Assembly: GCA_023135255.1 (NCBI GenBank)
Contig: JAGLTN010000473.1
Coordinates: forward strand, 1-5,188
Direction: 5' to 3'
DNA: 5,188 nt
DNA from: Planctomycetota bacterium
Lineage (GTDB): Bacteria > Planctomycetota > Phycisphaerae > Sedimentisphaerales > Anaerobacaceae
This document shows, piece after piece, positions 4,961 to 5,188 of this stretch. The notes below the pieces were generated by a model, which saw nothing but the letters and a program-made list of their open reading frames with translations, had not been told where the DNA came from and made no database searches. The stretch's first letter is position 1. The number at the start of each line of letters is the position of its first letter. A program made the position numbers and the translations under genes.

Positions 4961-5188
4961 TTATTTGTATGCTTCGTTGGGGTCGTAGACTTTTTGTGCG
5001 ATCAGCTGTAAGTCCGCGGGGGTGTCAGATTTGAGGGCTCGGTAGAAGCATGACTGGTATCCTGTGTGACATTGGCCTTGATCGACGGTTACTTTTAAGA
5101 TGAGGCAATCCTGGTCGCAGTCTACTAATATTTGCTGCACTTTTTGAACGTGGCCTGACTGTTCGCCCTTTTTCCAGAGCTTTTGTCT
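4961..5188 (-). CDS. hisI: Phosphoribosyl-AMP cyclohydrolase HisI, 5' end outside window
   Basis: C-terminal 75 residues, with the N-terminal part (about 40-50 residues by family length) beyond the right edge. HisI opens the purine ring of phosphoribosyl-AMP in the third step of histidine biosynthesis, in the cytoplasm, as a zinc- and magnesium-dependent dimer. The fragment begins RQKLWKKGEQSGH, matching the family's SRSRxxLWxKGExSGH block. It continues with the metal-binding VDCDQDCLILKV (Asp23, Asp25, Asp27 of the fragment) and then GQCHTGYQSCFYR with the conserved Cys40 and Cys47. It ends in VYDPNEAYK, the usual end of the short monofunctional form, so there is no fused HisE domain. A strong terminator follows 15 bases after the TAA. 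The upstream neighbour cannot be seen, so membership in a his operon is unknown. Confidence 0.95.
   Translation of the reverse strand, partial: RQKLWKKGEQSGHVQKVQQILVDCDQDCLILKVTVDQGQCHTGYQSCFYRALKSDTPADLQLIAQKVYDPNEAYK

Overview
This is a bacterial chromosomal window with six genes: five complete and one cut by the right edge. No mobile element, CRISPR array, rRNA or tRNA was recognised. The base composition is moderate to low in GC, with a strongly G/T-rich plus strand over much of the window. The hydrolase, the orphan membrane proteins and the HTH_34-type regulator resemble what I recall from Planctomycetota, perhaps Phycisphaerae. That lineage is a weak inference; no gene here is diagnostic.

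Layout from left to right: bases 1-199 hold no gene I can support, but contain a promoter-like stretch and a small inverted repeat. A six-helix membrane protein of unknown function (200-958) overlaps a small winged-helix regulator (948-1235); the two look like a self-contained, probably autoregulated unit. They converge on a second orphan membrane protein on the minus strand (1249-2001). That gene diverges from rsmE (2145-2900, plus), the 16S rRNA m3U1498 methyltransferase, across a 143-base spacer with a promoter-like pair on each strand.

A long non-coding stretch (2901-3246) leads into a cold-shock-domain protein (3247-3450). It carries a structured leader of roughly 100 bases. The gene ends in a very clear intrinsic terminator (3473-3502). 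On the minus strand follows a probable exported alpha/beta hydrolase (3563-4621) with an intact GHSAGG nucleophile motif. A non-coding region of about 340 bases upstream of it contains a perfect 7-bp inverted repeat and a ten-G homopolymer. The window ends with the C-terminal 75 codons of hisI (phosphoribosyl-AMP cyclohydrolase, minus strand) and its terminator.

The genes do not form one pathway. They are separate housekeeping functions (RsmE, HisI, cold-shock protein) interspersed with uncharacterised envelope or exported proteins. I see no convincing new multi-gene system. The best leads are the membrane-protein/regulator pair with its candidate operator, the structured cold-shock leader, and the orphan membrane protein with a CYC motif.
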